A stretch of DNA of 64,000 nucleotides from Nonomuraea africana (GTDB lineage: Bacteria; Actinomycetota; Actinomycetes; Streptosporangiales; Streptosporangiaceae), in NCBI RefSeq assembly GCF_014873535.1, contig NZ_JADBEF010000001.1, positions 868,001 to 932,000 on the forward strand. The letters are read 5' to 3'. Below are positions 55,166 to 62,738 of this stretch, in pieces; within the stretch, counting starts at the first letter, position 1, and the number at the start of each line of letters is the position of its first letter. Under the pieces are notes generated by a model. That model worked only from the letters and a program-made list of their open reading frames with translations, had not been told where the DNA came from and made no database searches. A program made the translations under genes and the position numbers.

Positions 55166-56557
55166 ATGGACGGCAAGCACCCCCAGCCCATGGTCCCCGC
55201 CTATGGCGGCGGCTCACTCGCCGACCTGCCAGGCGCGCTGCTCGCCGCCCTCGGCGTCCTCACCCAGGAGCACGTCTCCAATCGCCAGGCAGCCCTTCCC
55301 ACCCTCCGGGACGACGTCACCACCCCCCAGGCAGGCGTCCCCAGCCGCCAGGAGGACGTCCCAACCCTCCAGGAAGGCGCGCCCACCGGCCAGGAGGGCG
55401 CCCACGCCCGCCAGGAAGGCCCCCAAAGCCTGGGCAGCTCCCGAATCCGCCAGGAAGGTGCTCCAGGCGAAGAAGGCGGCCGCCGGCGAGGTGCTCGCGA
55501 CGTCGCGATGCCCAGCGCGGAGGATCCCCTCGAGCTCGCCCCCGCCGACCGGATCTGTCTCTTCCTGGTCGACGGCCTCGGTGACGAGCTCCTGCGGGCC
55601 CATGCCGACCGTGCCCCCTTCCTGTCCTCCCTCACCGCCAAGCGGCTCACCGCCGGCTTCCCCGCGACCACCGTGACCAGCCTGTGCAGTCTCGGCACCG
55701 GCCTGCCGCCCGGCGAGCACGGCATGCTGGGCCTGACGCTGGCCGTGCCGGGACAGCGGCACCTGTTCAACTGCCTGCGCTGGTCCCTGCCCAGGGGCCT
55801 GCCGCCGATGGATCCCGCCGAGTGGCAACCGGCGGAGACCGTCTACCAGCGCGCCGCCAGGGCGGGCATCACCGCCGGCTACGTCGGTCCCGCCGCCTTC
55901 GAGTCGACGGGACTGACCGAGGCCGTCTACCGGGGCGTGCGCTACGTGCCGGCCGACACCGTCGAGGAGCGCGTGGCGGGGGTGAAGGCGATGCTGGCCG
56001 AGCCCCGGGCCCACGTGACCGTCTACCACGGCGACCTCGACGCCACAGGGCACCTGGTCGGGTGGGGCAGTCCGCAGTGGCTCGACCAGCTCGAGCTGGT
56101 CGACGACATGGCCGCCAGGCTGGCAGAGACGCTCCCGTCCGGCTCGGCGCTGTACGTCACGGCCGACCACGGCATGGTCAACGCCGTGGAGAAGATCGAC
56201 GCGGAGGCCACGCCCGAATTGAGCGAGGGTGTGGCGATGTTCGGCGGGGAGGCCAGGGCCAGGCACGTCTACACCGAGGAGGGCGCCGCGCCGGCCGTGC
56301 TGGAGGCGTGGCGCGAGGTGCTGGCGGGCAAGGCGTGGGTGGCGTCCAGGCAGGAGGCGGTGGATTCGGGGTGGTTCGGCCCAGGTGTGCGCAGGGAATG
56401 GCTGGCCAGGATCGGTGACCTCGTCGCCGTGCCGTACACCGACTGTGTCATCCTCGCCTCTGCGACCCATCCGATCGAGGCGGCCTTCACCGGCTACCAC
56501 GGTTCGATGACGGCCGCCGAGCAGTTTGTCCCACTTCTGGAGGTGTCCGCACGATGA
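55166..56557 (+). CDS. Alkaline-phosphatase-superfamily phosphodiesterase/nucleotide pyrophosphatase with heptad-repeat insert
   Basis: 463 residues. The catalytic core begins at ADRICLFLVDGLGDELL (first metal Asp), with FPATTVTSLCSLGTGLPPGEHGMLG holding the nucleophile Thr, VYHGDLDATGHLVGWG and YVTADHGMVNA the other metal ligands. Relatives cleave phosphodiesters or nucleotide pyrophosphates. Between the N-terminal segment (VPAYGGGSLADLPGALLAALG) and the core lies a ~90-residue insert containing eight 7-residue repeats (Q-E-G/D-x-P/A-x-x), encoded by exact 21-bp units at 55264-55415. ATG 55166 follows GAGG at 6 nt. Its stop overlaps the rhodanese start by 4 bp. Confidence 0.88.
   Translation: MDGKHPQPMVPAYGGGSLADLPGALLAALGVLTQEHVSNRQAALPTLRDDVTTPQAGVPSRQEDVPTLQEGAPTGQEGAHARQEGPQSLGSSRIRQEGAPGEEGGRRRGARDVAMPSAEDPLELAPADRICLFLVDGLGDELLRAHADRAPFLSSLTAKRLTAGFPATTVTSLCSLGTGLPPGEHGMLGLTLAVPGQRHLFNCLRWSLPRGLPPMDPAEWQPAETVYQRAARAGITAGYVGPAAFESTGLTEAVYRGVRYVPADTVEERVAGVKAMLAEPRAHVTVYHGDLDATGHLVGWGSPQWLDQLELVDDMAARLAETLPSGSALYVTADHGMVNAVEKIDAEATPELSEGVAMFGGEARARHVYTEEGAAPAVLEAWREVLAGKAWVASRQEAVDSGWFGPGVRREWLARIGDLVAVPYTDCVILASATHPIEAAFTGYHGSMTAAEQFVPLLEVSAR
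55264..55415 (+). repeat. 21-bp tandem repeat array (8 units) inside the phosphodiesterase gene
   Basis: CCAGG (CCGGG once) recurs at 55264, 55285, 55306, 55327, 55348, 55369, 55390 and 55411, exactly every 21 bp, with a further copy at 55450. Frame is preserved; the product is a Gln/Glu/Pro-rich heptapeptide run. Confidence 0.88.
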
Positions 56558-57366
56558 CCAGCCCACTGATCGGCCCATCCGAGCTCGCCGCGCTGGAGGG
56601 CGCCGCCCTGCTCGACGTGCGCTGGCGGCTGGGCGGTCCGCCCCAGCGCGAGGCCTACGCCGAGGGACACATTCCGGGCGCCGCCTTCTGTGACCTCAAC
56701 GCCGACCTGGCCGCCCCGGCGGGCGCGGGCGGCCGTCACCCGCTGCCGTCGGCGGAGGCGTTCACCGCCTCGATGCGCAGGCTCGGCGTGTCAGGCTCGC
56801 GCCCCGTCGTCGTCTACGACGACGCCGACGCCACCGCCGCGGCCAGGGCCTGGTGGGCGCTGCGCTACTTCGGCCACGAGGACGTCAGGGTCCTGGACGG
56901 CGGCTTCCGCGCGTGGAAGGAGGCGGGCCTGCCGGTCACGAAGGACGTGCCCGAGGTCGTGGGCGACTTCACCGCCAGGCCGGGCGGCATGCCCGTGCTG
57001 TCGGCCGAGGAGGCGGGCGCGCTGGCGGCCACCGGCGTGCTGCTGGACGCCCGCGCGGGTGAGCGCTACCGGGGCGAGGTCGAGCCCATCGACCCGGTGG
57101 CCGGGCACGTGCCCGGCGCGGTCAGCGCCCCGACCACGCAGAACGTCGGCCCCGACGGCCGCTTCCTCGACCCCGCCGCGCTCCGCGCCCGCTTCGCCGC
57201 CCTCGGCGCGGTGGAGGACACACGGGTGGGCGCCTACTGCGGGTCGGGCGTGACGGCCGCGCACGAGGTGCTGGCGCTGGAGGTGGCCGGCGTCCACGCG
57301 GCGCTGTACGTGGGCTCGTGGTCGCACTGGATCACCGATCCTTCGCGTCCCGTCGCGACCGGCTGA
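56554..57366 (+). CDS. sseA: Two-domain rhodanese sulfurtransferase
   Basis: 270 residues with two rhodanese domains. The N-terminal one is inactive (VVVYDDADATAAARAWWALRYFG at the loop position). The C-terminal one carries the active cysteine C229 in AYCGSGVTAAHE, a loop of thiosulfate/3-mercaptopyruvate sulfurtransferases. LLDVRW...EGHIPGAAF and LLDARAGERYRGEVEPIDPVAGHVPGAV are the paired CH2-type motifs. It moves sulfur to cyanide or thiol acceptors in the cytoplasm. ATGA overlap with the phosphodiesterase gene shows coupling. It converges with the CHAT gene, overlapping its 3' end by 35 bp. Confidence 0.93.
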   Translation: MTSPLIGPSELAALEGAALLDVRWRLGGPPQREAYAEGHIPGAAFCDLNADLAAPAGAGGRHPLPSAEAFTASMRRLGVSGSRPVVVYDDADATAAARAWWALRYFGHEDVRVLDGGFRAWKEAGLPVTKDVPEVVGDFTARPGGMPVLSAEEAGALAATGVLLDARAGERYRGEVEPIDPVAGHVPGAVSAPTTQNVGPDGRFLDPAALRARFAALGAVEDTRVGAYCGSGVTAAHEVLALEVAGVHAALYVGSWSHWITDPSRPVATG

Positions 57367-59914
57367 CGAGGACGGGGTGCTCGCCCGCGCCGAAACAGGC
57401 GAAGCCGGGCACCTCTGACTTGCTGGAGGCCGTGGCCAGCGCGGCGGCGGGCGGCTCGCCCGCCGCGATCAGCTCGTGGAAGAGCGTCATCAACGCCAGC
57501 GCCTCGTCATCGGGCACCGGGATCAGCCCGGCGACCACGCACGCCGCGCCCCTGGCCAGGAACGTTCCCGCCAGCCCGAGCGGCGCGCCCTCTGCGGGCA
57601 CCCTGGCCATGCCCGAGTCGCACGCCGACAGCACGACCAGGCGCGGCGGCGAGTCGTGGGTGAGCAGGTCGTAGGCCATCAGCGGCCCGTCCTCCAGCTC
57701 GATGCTCGACAGCAGCGGGCTGCGGGAGTGGAAGGTGCCGTGCGCGGCCAGGTGCAGCACGTCGGCCCGGCCGAGCGCGTCTGCGACGTCGGCGACGCGG
57801 CCGCGCACCAGCTCCGTGCGACGGTGCGCGGCCAGCACCCGCTCGACCTCGGTGGTCGCGTGCCGCAGGCCCGGGCCGGCCGCGGCGATCACCAGGGGTT
57901 CGGCGCGGCGGGTCCGTTCGCGCGCCGCCAGCCACGCGGCGGCGCTGGGCACGACGCTCACCGGCCTGGCGTGCAGGCAGGGCAGCACCGACCAGGGCAG
58001 CGTGTGCAGCGGCCCGGCCGGAACGATCACCAGCGGGCGGCCCTCGATCTCCGCGGCGACCTGCTCGAACAGCAGGCGCTCGAGCAGGACGGCCTCGGCG
58101 CGTACGGGATCGGGGCCGCGCTCGCCCGTGGCAACGGCGTCGCCCAGGCTCGCGCGGCGCAGGCCGTACCTGAGCCTGATGACGGCCTCGGACACCGTCG
58201 CCGTGTCGCAGACACGGCGCAGCGTGACGCCCGCGGCGGTGATCACCAGGACCAGCAGCGCGTCGTCGTGGCAGACGAACTCCACCAGGGCGCCCCCGGC
58301 CAGCGCCGCCCGCACGGCGGTGAGGCCCGGCGCGTCGGGACGCCCGCCCGCGACCGCCCGCCACCGCTCGGCCCACGCGAACACCACCTCGGGCCCGCAC
58401 GTGTCGATCGCCAGCCCGAGCCCGTAGGAGGCCAGTCGCTGCCCCGCGCGCGCCATGTGCGCCCTGAGCGAGGGATCGTCGAAGCGGCTCGCGTCGGAGC
58501 CGACCTCGCGCAGCCCGCGGTGCACCGCCGCGAACGCCGCCGCGCTGTCGTCGCGCAGCGTGGCCAGCAGCGCCGCCGCGTGCCATCGCACGGGGGACGG
58601 CACGCCGTCGCCGGCCTCGGGCTCGCCGCCCAGGTAGGCGGCCTGCTGCGCGGAGGCGAGCGGGATGAGGTGGCGCAGGCTCAGCGCGGGCGCGTCGAGC
58701 AGCGGGGCCAGATGGCGGGGCTCCTGCGCGGGGCAGTGCGCCGCCGCCTCGGGGTCGAGCAGCGACAGCTGCGCCGTCGCCGTCGCCGTGTCGCCCAGCG
58801 TGAGGGCCAGCTCCGCGGCCGCCAGCCGTACGGCGGCGGCCTCCGCGGTGTAGGAGGAGGACGTGAGGTCGTGCGCGCACGCCAGCAACCGCTCCAGCAG
58901 TTCCGCGGAGGGCGGCTCCAGCGCGAGCCTGGCGCGCAGGACCACCTCGGCCGCCAGCCGCCACGAGTCGCAGCCCTGGGCGGTCAGCTCCGCCTCGGCC
59001 CTGCGGGCCACCGCGAGCGCCTGGCGGGCGTCGCCGGTGACCAGCTCGACCTGCGCCAGGCGCAGCCTGGCCTCGGCCAGCGCCACCTGCGCGCCCGAGG
59101 CCTCCAGCTCAGGTACGGCGAGGCTGAGCATGGCCCTCGCCTCGCCCGGCAGGTGGGCGGCCAGCAGCGCGCCGGCGAAGTCGGCCCGCATCGTGGCCAG
59201 GCGCTCGGGGAAGCCGAACAGCGTGTCCTCGCACGCCCGGTAATGGGTGAAGGCGGCGGGGATGTCGCCCTGCCGCACCGCGAGAAAGGGCAGGTTCGCC
59301 GCGGCGAGCCTTGCCAGGTGGGCCAGCCCCGCGCGCTGCGACAGCTCCAGGCAGGCGGCGATGTCGCGGGTGGCCTGCCGCCAGCGCCCCTGGTAGGCGT
59401 GCACCAGGCCCCTGTTGAGCAGGCCGCCCGCGCGGAAGCGCTGGTCGTCGATGGTTCCAGGAGCCTCGGCGAGGACGGCGAGCGCCCTGTCGCACGAGGC
59501 CACGGCCTCCTGGTGCCGCCCCAGGTGCGCCAGCGCGACGGCCCGCTGGGTGTCGAGCTTGGCGCGGTCGAGCGGCGACAGGTAGGCCCAGGCCATGGCG
59601 GCCACGCGCAGCGCCTGGAGCGGGTGACCGCGCTGGGTGCGCACGGTCACCAGCGACAACCGCGCCTGGGCCAGCCGGTCGGCGGGAGCGTCGCTCGTGG
59701 CGATCGCGCGGCGCAGGTGGCGCTCGGCGGTCTCGAGATCACCCAGCTCCCTGCAGGCCAGCGCCATGGCCCGCAGGGCGATCACGGCCGCTTCGACGGC
59801 GTCCGTCTCCTCCGCCTCGGCGTGGACCGCGCGGGCGCTCTCCAGCGCCCGCGCGGGATCGATGCCCGACTGGAGTACGGCCTCCTCAGCCCGGGCGACC
59901 AGCGCATCCGTCAC
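57332..59914 (-). CDS. TPR-CHAT caspase-like protease
   Basis: 860 residues from GTG 59914. Residues ~1-420 are helical tetratricopeptide-type repeats (ALESARAVHAEAEE, LETAERHLRRAIA, LGRHQEAVASCDRALAVL, QGRWRQATRDIAACLEL). The C-terminal ~280 residues are a CHAT domain with the catalytic dyad His725 (LHLAAHGTFHS) and Cys765 (VVLSACDSG), both intact. CHAT proteases are caspase relatives; known TPR-CHAT proteins act when a partner signals. The GTGA overlap with the upstream gene (59911-59914) favours this start over ATG 59932. Last gene of the subtilisin-sigma-partner-CHAT series; no signal peptide, so cytoplasmic. Its 3' end overlaps the sseA 3' end. Confidence 0.9.
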   Translation of the reverse strand: MTDALVARAEEAVLQSGIDPARALESARAVHAEAEETDAVEAAVIALRAMALACRELGDLETAERHLRRAIATSDAPADRLAQARLSLVTVRTQRGHPLQALRVAAMAWAYLSPLDRAKLDTQRAVALAHLGRHQEAVASCDRALAVLAEAPGTIDDQRFRAGGLLNRGLVHAYQGRWRQATRDIAACLELSQRAGLAHLARLAAANLPFLAVRQGDIPAAFTHYRACEDTLFGFPERLATMRADFAGALLAAHLPGEARAMLSLAVPELEASGAQVALAEARLRLAQVELVTGDARQALAVARRAEAELTAQGCDSWRLAAEVVLRARLALEPPSAELLERLLACAHDLTSSSYTAEAAAVRLAAAELALTLGDTATATAQLSLLDPEAAAHCPAQEPRHLAPLLDAPALSLRHLIPLASAQQAAYLGGEPEAGDGVPSPVRWHAAALLATLRDDSAAAFAAVHRGLREVGSDASRFDDPSLRAHMARAGQRLASYGLGLAIDTCGPEVVFAWAERWRAVAGGRPDAPGLTAVRAALAGGALVEFVCHDDALLVLVITAAGVTLRRVCDTATVSEAVIRLRYGLRRASLGDAVATGERGPDPVRAEAVLLERLLFEQVAAEIEGRPLVIVPAGPLHTLPWSVLPCLHARPVSVVPSAAAWLAARERTRRAEPLVIAAAGPGLRHATTEVERVLAAHRRTELVRGRVADVADALGRADVLHLAAHGTFHSRSPLLSSIELEDGPLMAYDLLTHDSPPRLVVLSACDSGMARVPAEGAPLGLAGTFLARGAACVVAGLIPVPDDEALALMTLFHELIAAGEPPAAALATASSKSEVPGFACFGAGEHPVLVSRSRRDAKDR

Positions 59915-60357
59915 GGACGGATCCGCACCCATCGGGTGGCGACCGGTGTGCGCCCCGGCCGGTGGCACACCACGCTGAACCAGCCGGGCGGCAGGCCGGT
60001 GGCGGCGAACTGGCCGGTGGCGGGCAGGTCGCGCGACACCGTGAGATGCGGCGTGCGGATGTCGACCGTGGCCCCGTCGCCGGGATGCGGCGTCACCCGC
60101 CCCGCCACGTCGATCAGGCCGTCGCCGATGGTCACCTCCAGGTCGAAGGAGAAGTCCTGGGTGGCGAACCTGACCAGGCGTGGTCCGTCCGCGTCGCGAG
60201 TGCCGCGGGTGGCGGCGCTCTCCGCCGGTGCGGCGGTGTCGGCCTGGGCCAGGCGCAGGCCGTAGGCGTCGCGCGCGGCGGCCGAGACGTGGGCCGGAAT
60301 GGGGTCGTGCCCCGCGGCGATGCGGAGCGCGGCCAGTAGGTACTCGTCGTCGATCAT
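59911..60357 (-). CDS. Small beta-rich partner protein between ECF sigma and CHAT genes
   Basis: 148 residues. An N-terminal helical segment (DDEYLLAALRIAAGHDPIPAHVSAAARDAY) is followed by an all-beta domain (RFATQDFSFDLEVTIGDGLIDVAGRVTPHPG, then GQFAATGLPPGWFSVVC), resembling the small proteins that follow sigma genes in CHAT operons. The beta domain recalls carboxypeptidase-regulatory-like folds. It may act as an anti-sigma factor or as an adaptor for the protease, which is inference. Its ATG overlaps the sigma gene stop (60354-60357) and its stop overlaps the CHAT start, so all three are co-translated. Confidence 0.82.
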   Translation of the reverse strand: MIDDEYLLAALRIAAGHDPIPAHVSAAARDAYGLRLAQADTAAPAESAATRGTRDADGPRLVRFATQDFSFDLEVTIGDGLIDVAGRVTPHPGDGATVDIRTPHLTVSRDLPATGQFAATGLPPGWFSVVCHRPGRTPVATRWVRIRP

Positions 60358-60911
60358 GGCACCGTTTCCTCTTGAGAGATCAGGGTGCGCAGCTTGTTGA
60401 GACAGCGAAGTCGAGTCGGCCCGACGCTGCCGGTCGGCACGCCCAGCCGAACCGCGAGTTGGCGCGTTCCCGCTTCGGGAACCGTCGCCACCAGGCGGAG
60501 CAGGGTTCGGCATGGTTCGTGCAGGGTGGACACCGCCTGCCAGAGCAGACGCCCCTCATCGGCCTCGAGAACCACCGAGGCCGGGTCGGGATCGAAGGGA
60601 CCGCCTTCTTCGGGAAGGCAGAGGTGCGGGCGCAGCCCCGAACCTCTCCGGGAAATCAGCAGAGCCTCGCGCCTGGCCGCCGTGGCCAGCCAGGCGCCGA
60701 CACTCGCCGGGTCCCTGATCGAGTGCAGATTCTCCAGAAGCCGCAACCACGCACCCTGGACGGCGTCCGCGGCGTCGGCCTCGTTCAGCCCGCAAGCGTG
60801 AGCGACCGACCACATCCGCTGCCCGAACCGGCCGACCAGGCCGATCCAGGCGGAGTGGTCGCCGTCGGCAGCAGCCTTCAGCAGCTCCTCCGGGAGACGG
60901 GGGTCACTCAC
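60354..60911 (-). CDS. ECF-type sigma-70 family RNA polymerase sigma factor
   Basis: 185 residues. Region 2 is LVGRFGQRMWSVAHACGLNEADAADAVQGAWLRLLENLHSIRDPASVGAWLATAARREALLISRR; region 4 is LLRLVATVPEAGTRQLAVRLGVPTGSVGPTRLRCLNKLRTLI, both complete. It should direct RNA polymerase to a small set of genes, likely including this operon. GTG 60911 follows GAGGAGG, but that ribosome site lies in the right arm of a hairpin (60918-60937), which could mask it. Overlap of 4 bp with the next gene. Confidence 0.92.
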   Translation of the reverse strand: MSDPRLPEELLKAAADGDHSAWIGLVGRFGQRMWSVAHACGLNEADAADAVQGAWLRLLENLHSIRDPASVGAWLATAARREALLISRRGSGLRPHLCLPEEGGPFDPDPASVVLEADEGRLLWQAVSTLHEPCRTLLRLVATVPEAGTRQLAVRLGVPTGSVGPTRLRCLNKLRTLISQEETVP

Positions 60912-60917
60912 GTTGCC

Positions 60918-60937
60918 TCCTCGTAATGAGACGAGGA
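60918..60937 (-). promoter_or_regulatory. Hairpin that would sequester the sigma gene ribosome site
   Basis: TCCTCGT / ACGAGGA arms (7 bp) with a 6-nt loop. On the minus strand the second arm contains most of GAGGAGG, the ribosome site 5 nt before GTG 60911. Confidence 0.5.
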
Positions 60938-60969
60938 CTGAGAGTAAACCTTATCGCGACCGGTGGCTT

Positions 60970-61980
60970 TCAGGTTGAGTGAACGACCACACCCACGCCC
61001 GGAATCTCCTGTGAATCAGGCAGATCGGCGACGTGTCGCACGCCGGGTGCCGCGGCGAACGCTCCCGAGACCAGGGCGGCGGAGAAGGACGTGCCGCTCC
61101 AGCTGGCGAAGCCCTCGAACTCGCCGAACTCCAGGAACGTGCTGGTGAGCCAGTCGCCCCTGGCCCAGGCGTCCACCCACGGGCCGTGGGCGGAGTACGG
61201 CGTCCTGCGCTCCTGCGCGGCGTCGAGCGCCCCGACCCCGACCACGCCGGGCAGCGCGGCGGGCCAGAACGGGCGCTCCGAGGCGGTGTTGCCCGCGCAC
61301 GCCACCGTCACCGTGCCCTCCAGCGAGGCCACCGCGTCGGCCACCAGCCTGGACGGCTCGTCGTCGAAGGTGTGGCAGCCGAGCGAGAGGTTGAGCACCT
61401 GGGGCGGGTCGGGCCGCAACCGGTTCAGCGCGCGCAGCAGGCCCGCCTCGTCGCCGACGCCGTCCGCGCCGAGCACCCGCGCCACCTGGAAGGCGGCGCG
61501 GGGTGCGCGCCGCTGGATCAGGCCGGCGATGAACGTGCCGTGCCCCGCCTGCGCTTCGAGCTCGCCGTCGCCGTCGTCGTCGGGACGGTCGGCCGCCTCG
61601 GGACCGAGCCTGCGGTACCAGTCGCTCTTGGCCCACCACGGATGCGCCGCGATGCCGGTGTCGACCACCGCCACCCGCACGGGCGGGCCGTCCGCGCCCG
61701 GGGGCGGCTCGAGCGGCGCGGCGGGGAACGGCCGGGAGGCCGGGCCGCCGAACCACAGCGGCTGACCCGTGAGCACGTGGTTGGGACCCGCCCGGTGGCC
61801 CTCCTCGCGCAGCCGCATCGCGATCTCGCACGGATCCTCGCCCGGCGTCAGCCTGATGCGGAACACCCCGTCGGCCTCGGACACCGCCTGAGTCCACCGC
61901 TCCGCGGCCGACAGCGCCCCTCGGTCGGTGAGGAGCTGGCCGGGACGGATGAGCGCGGCGCCGACCGCTTGGATGTCCAT
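60970..61980 (-). CDS. Cytoplasmic S8 (subtilisin-type) serine peptidase
   Basis: 336 residues from ATG 61980. The catalytic triad is complete: D107 (AVVDTGIAAHPW), H147 (AGHGTFIAG), N231 oxyanion residue (ACAGNTA) and S298 (SGTSFSA). The N-terminal ~100 residues (EIAMRLREEGHRAGPNHVLTGQPLWFGG) replace the usual secretion signal and propeptide, so it should stay in the cell. A GTG at 62010 is an alternative start. The sigma factor gene begins 58 bp downstream on the same strand; the peptidase probably forms a functional unit with the CHAT protein. Confidence 0.9.
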   Translation of the reverse strand: MDIQAVGAALIRPGQLLTDRGALSAAERWTQAVSEADGVFRIRLTPGEDPCEIAMRLREEGHRAGPNHVLTGQPLWFGGPASRPFPAAPLEPPPGADGPPVRVAVVDTGIAAHPWWAKSDWYRRLGPEAADRPDDDGDGELEAQAGHGTFIAGLIQRRAPRAAFQVARVLGADGVGDEAGLLRALNRLRPDPPQVLNLSLGCHTFDDEPSRLVADAVASLEGTVTVACAGNTASERPFWPAALPGVVGVGALDAAQERRTPYSAHGPWVDAWARGDWLTSTFLEFGEFEGFASWSGTSFSAALVSGAFAAAPGVRHVADLPDSQEIPGVGVVVHST

Positions 61981-62155
61981 GGCCCGGTATCTTTCCGCCT
62001 CCGGCCCCACGTCACATGCCCCAGCCGCAACATCTTGGTATAGCCCCCCTCTAGCACCGGGCGGCGACCGACGGTAGTCTCTCCCTAGTCACTTGTGATC
62101 ATCCCAGGACGAGGCCGTTGGGGAAGGCGCACCTCGTACCGAAACGGGAGGTCCG

Positions 62156-62650
62156 GTGTCTGCTCGTGGCGTGCTGTACGTCCACTCGGCTCAGCCCGCG
62201 CTGTGCCCTCATATCGAATGGGCAGTCGCGGGTGTCCTTGGCGTGCCCGTAGACCTGACGTGGACGCCCCAACCTGCCGCGCCGAACGTGGTGCGCGCGC
62301 AGGCCGAGTGGGAAGGACGCCCTGGCATCGCCGCGGCCATCACCTCCTCGCTCATGGGCTGGCAGCGCATCCGATTCGAGATCACCGAGGACGCCTCGCC
62401 GGGGGTGGACGGGTCCAGGCACGCCTACACGCCGACGCTCGGCGCCTTCAACGCGGTGATCGGGGCGGCGGGGGACATCATGATCCCCGAGGACCGGCTG
62501 CGGGCGGTGATGCTGATGGCCGCGCAGGGACGCTGCGTGCTGGAGGACGAGCTGGACAAGATGCTGGGCAAGCCCTGGGACGAGGAACTCGAACCGTTCC
62601 GCTACGCGGGCGACGGCGCCCCGGTCCGCTGGCTCCACGCGGCAGTGTGA
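62156..62650 (+). CDS. DUF3145 family protein
   Basis: 164 residues. RGVLYVHSAQPALCPHIEWAVAGVLG at the start and GEWQRIRFEIT-like MGWQRIRFEITEDASPGVDGSRHAYTP mark the family, which is specific to actinobacteria and often sits beside fatty-acid synthesis genes. GTG 62156 follows GGGAGG by 4 nt. Here it converges with the acyl-CoA carboxylase carboxyltransferase gene, in keeping with that linkage. Function unknown. Confidence 0.92.
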   Translation: MSARGVLYVHSAQPALCPHIEWAVAGVLGVPVDLTWTPQPAAPNVVRAQAEWEGRPGIAAAITSSLMGWQRIRFEITEDASPGVDGSRHAYTPTLGAFNAVIGAAGDIMIPEDRLRAVMLMAAQGRCVLEDELDKMLGKPWDEELEPFRYAGDGAPVRWLHAAV

Positions 62651-62738
62651 CCTGCCCGACGGAGCGGCGGCCACATTCGGGCTCAAGCACGGCTGTGCCC
62701 CCTCGCCCGGAGGCGAAGGGGCACAGGCGGCAGAGATA

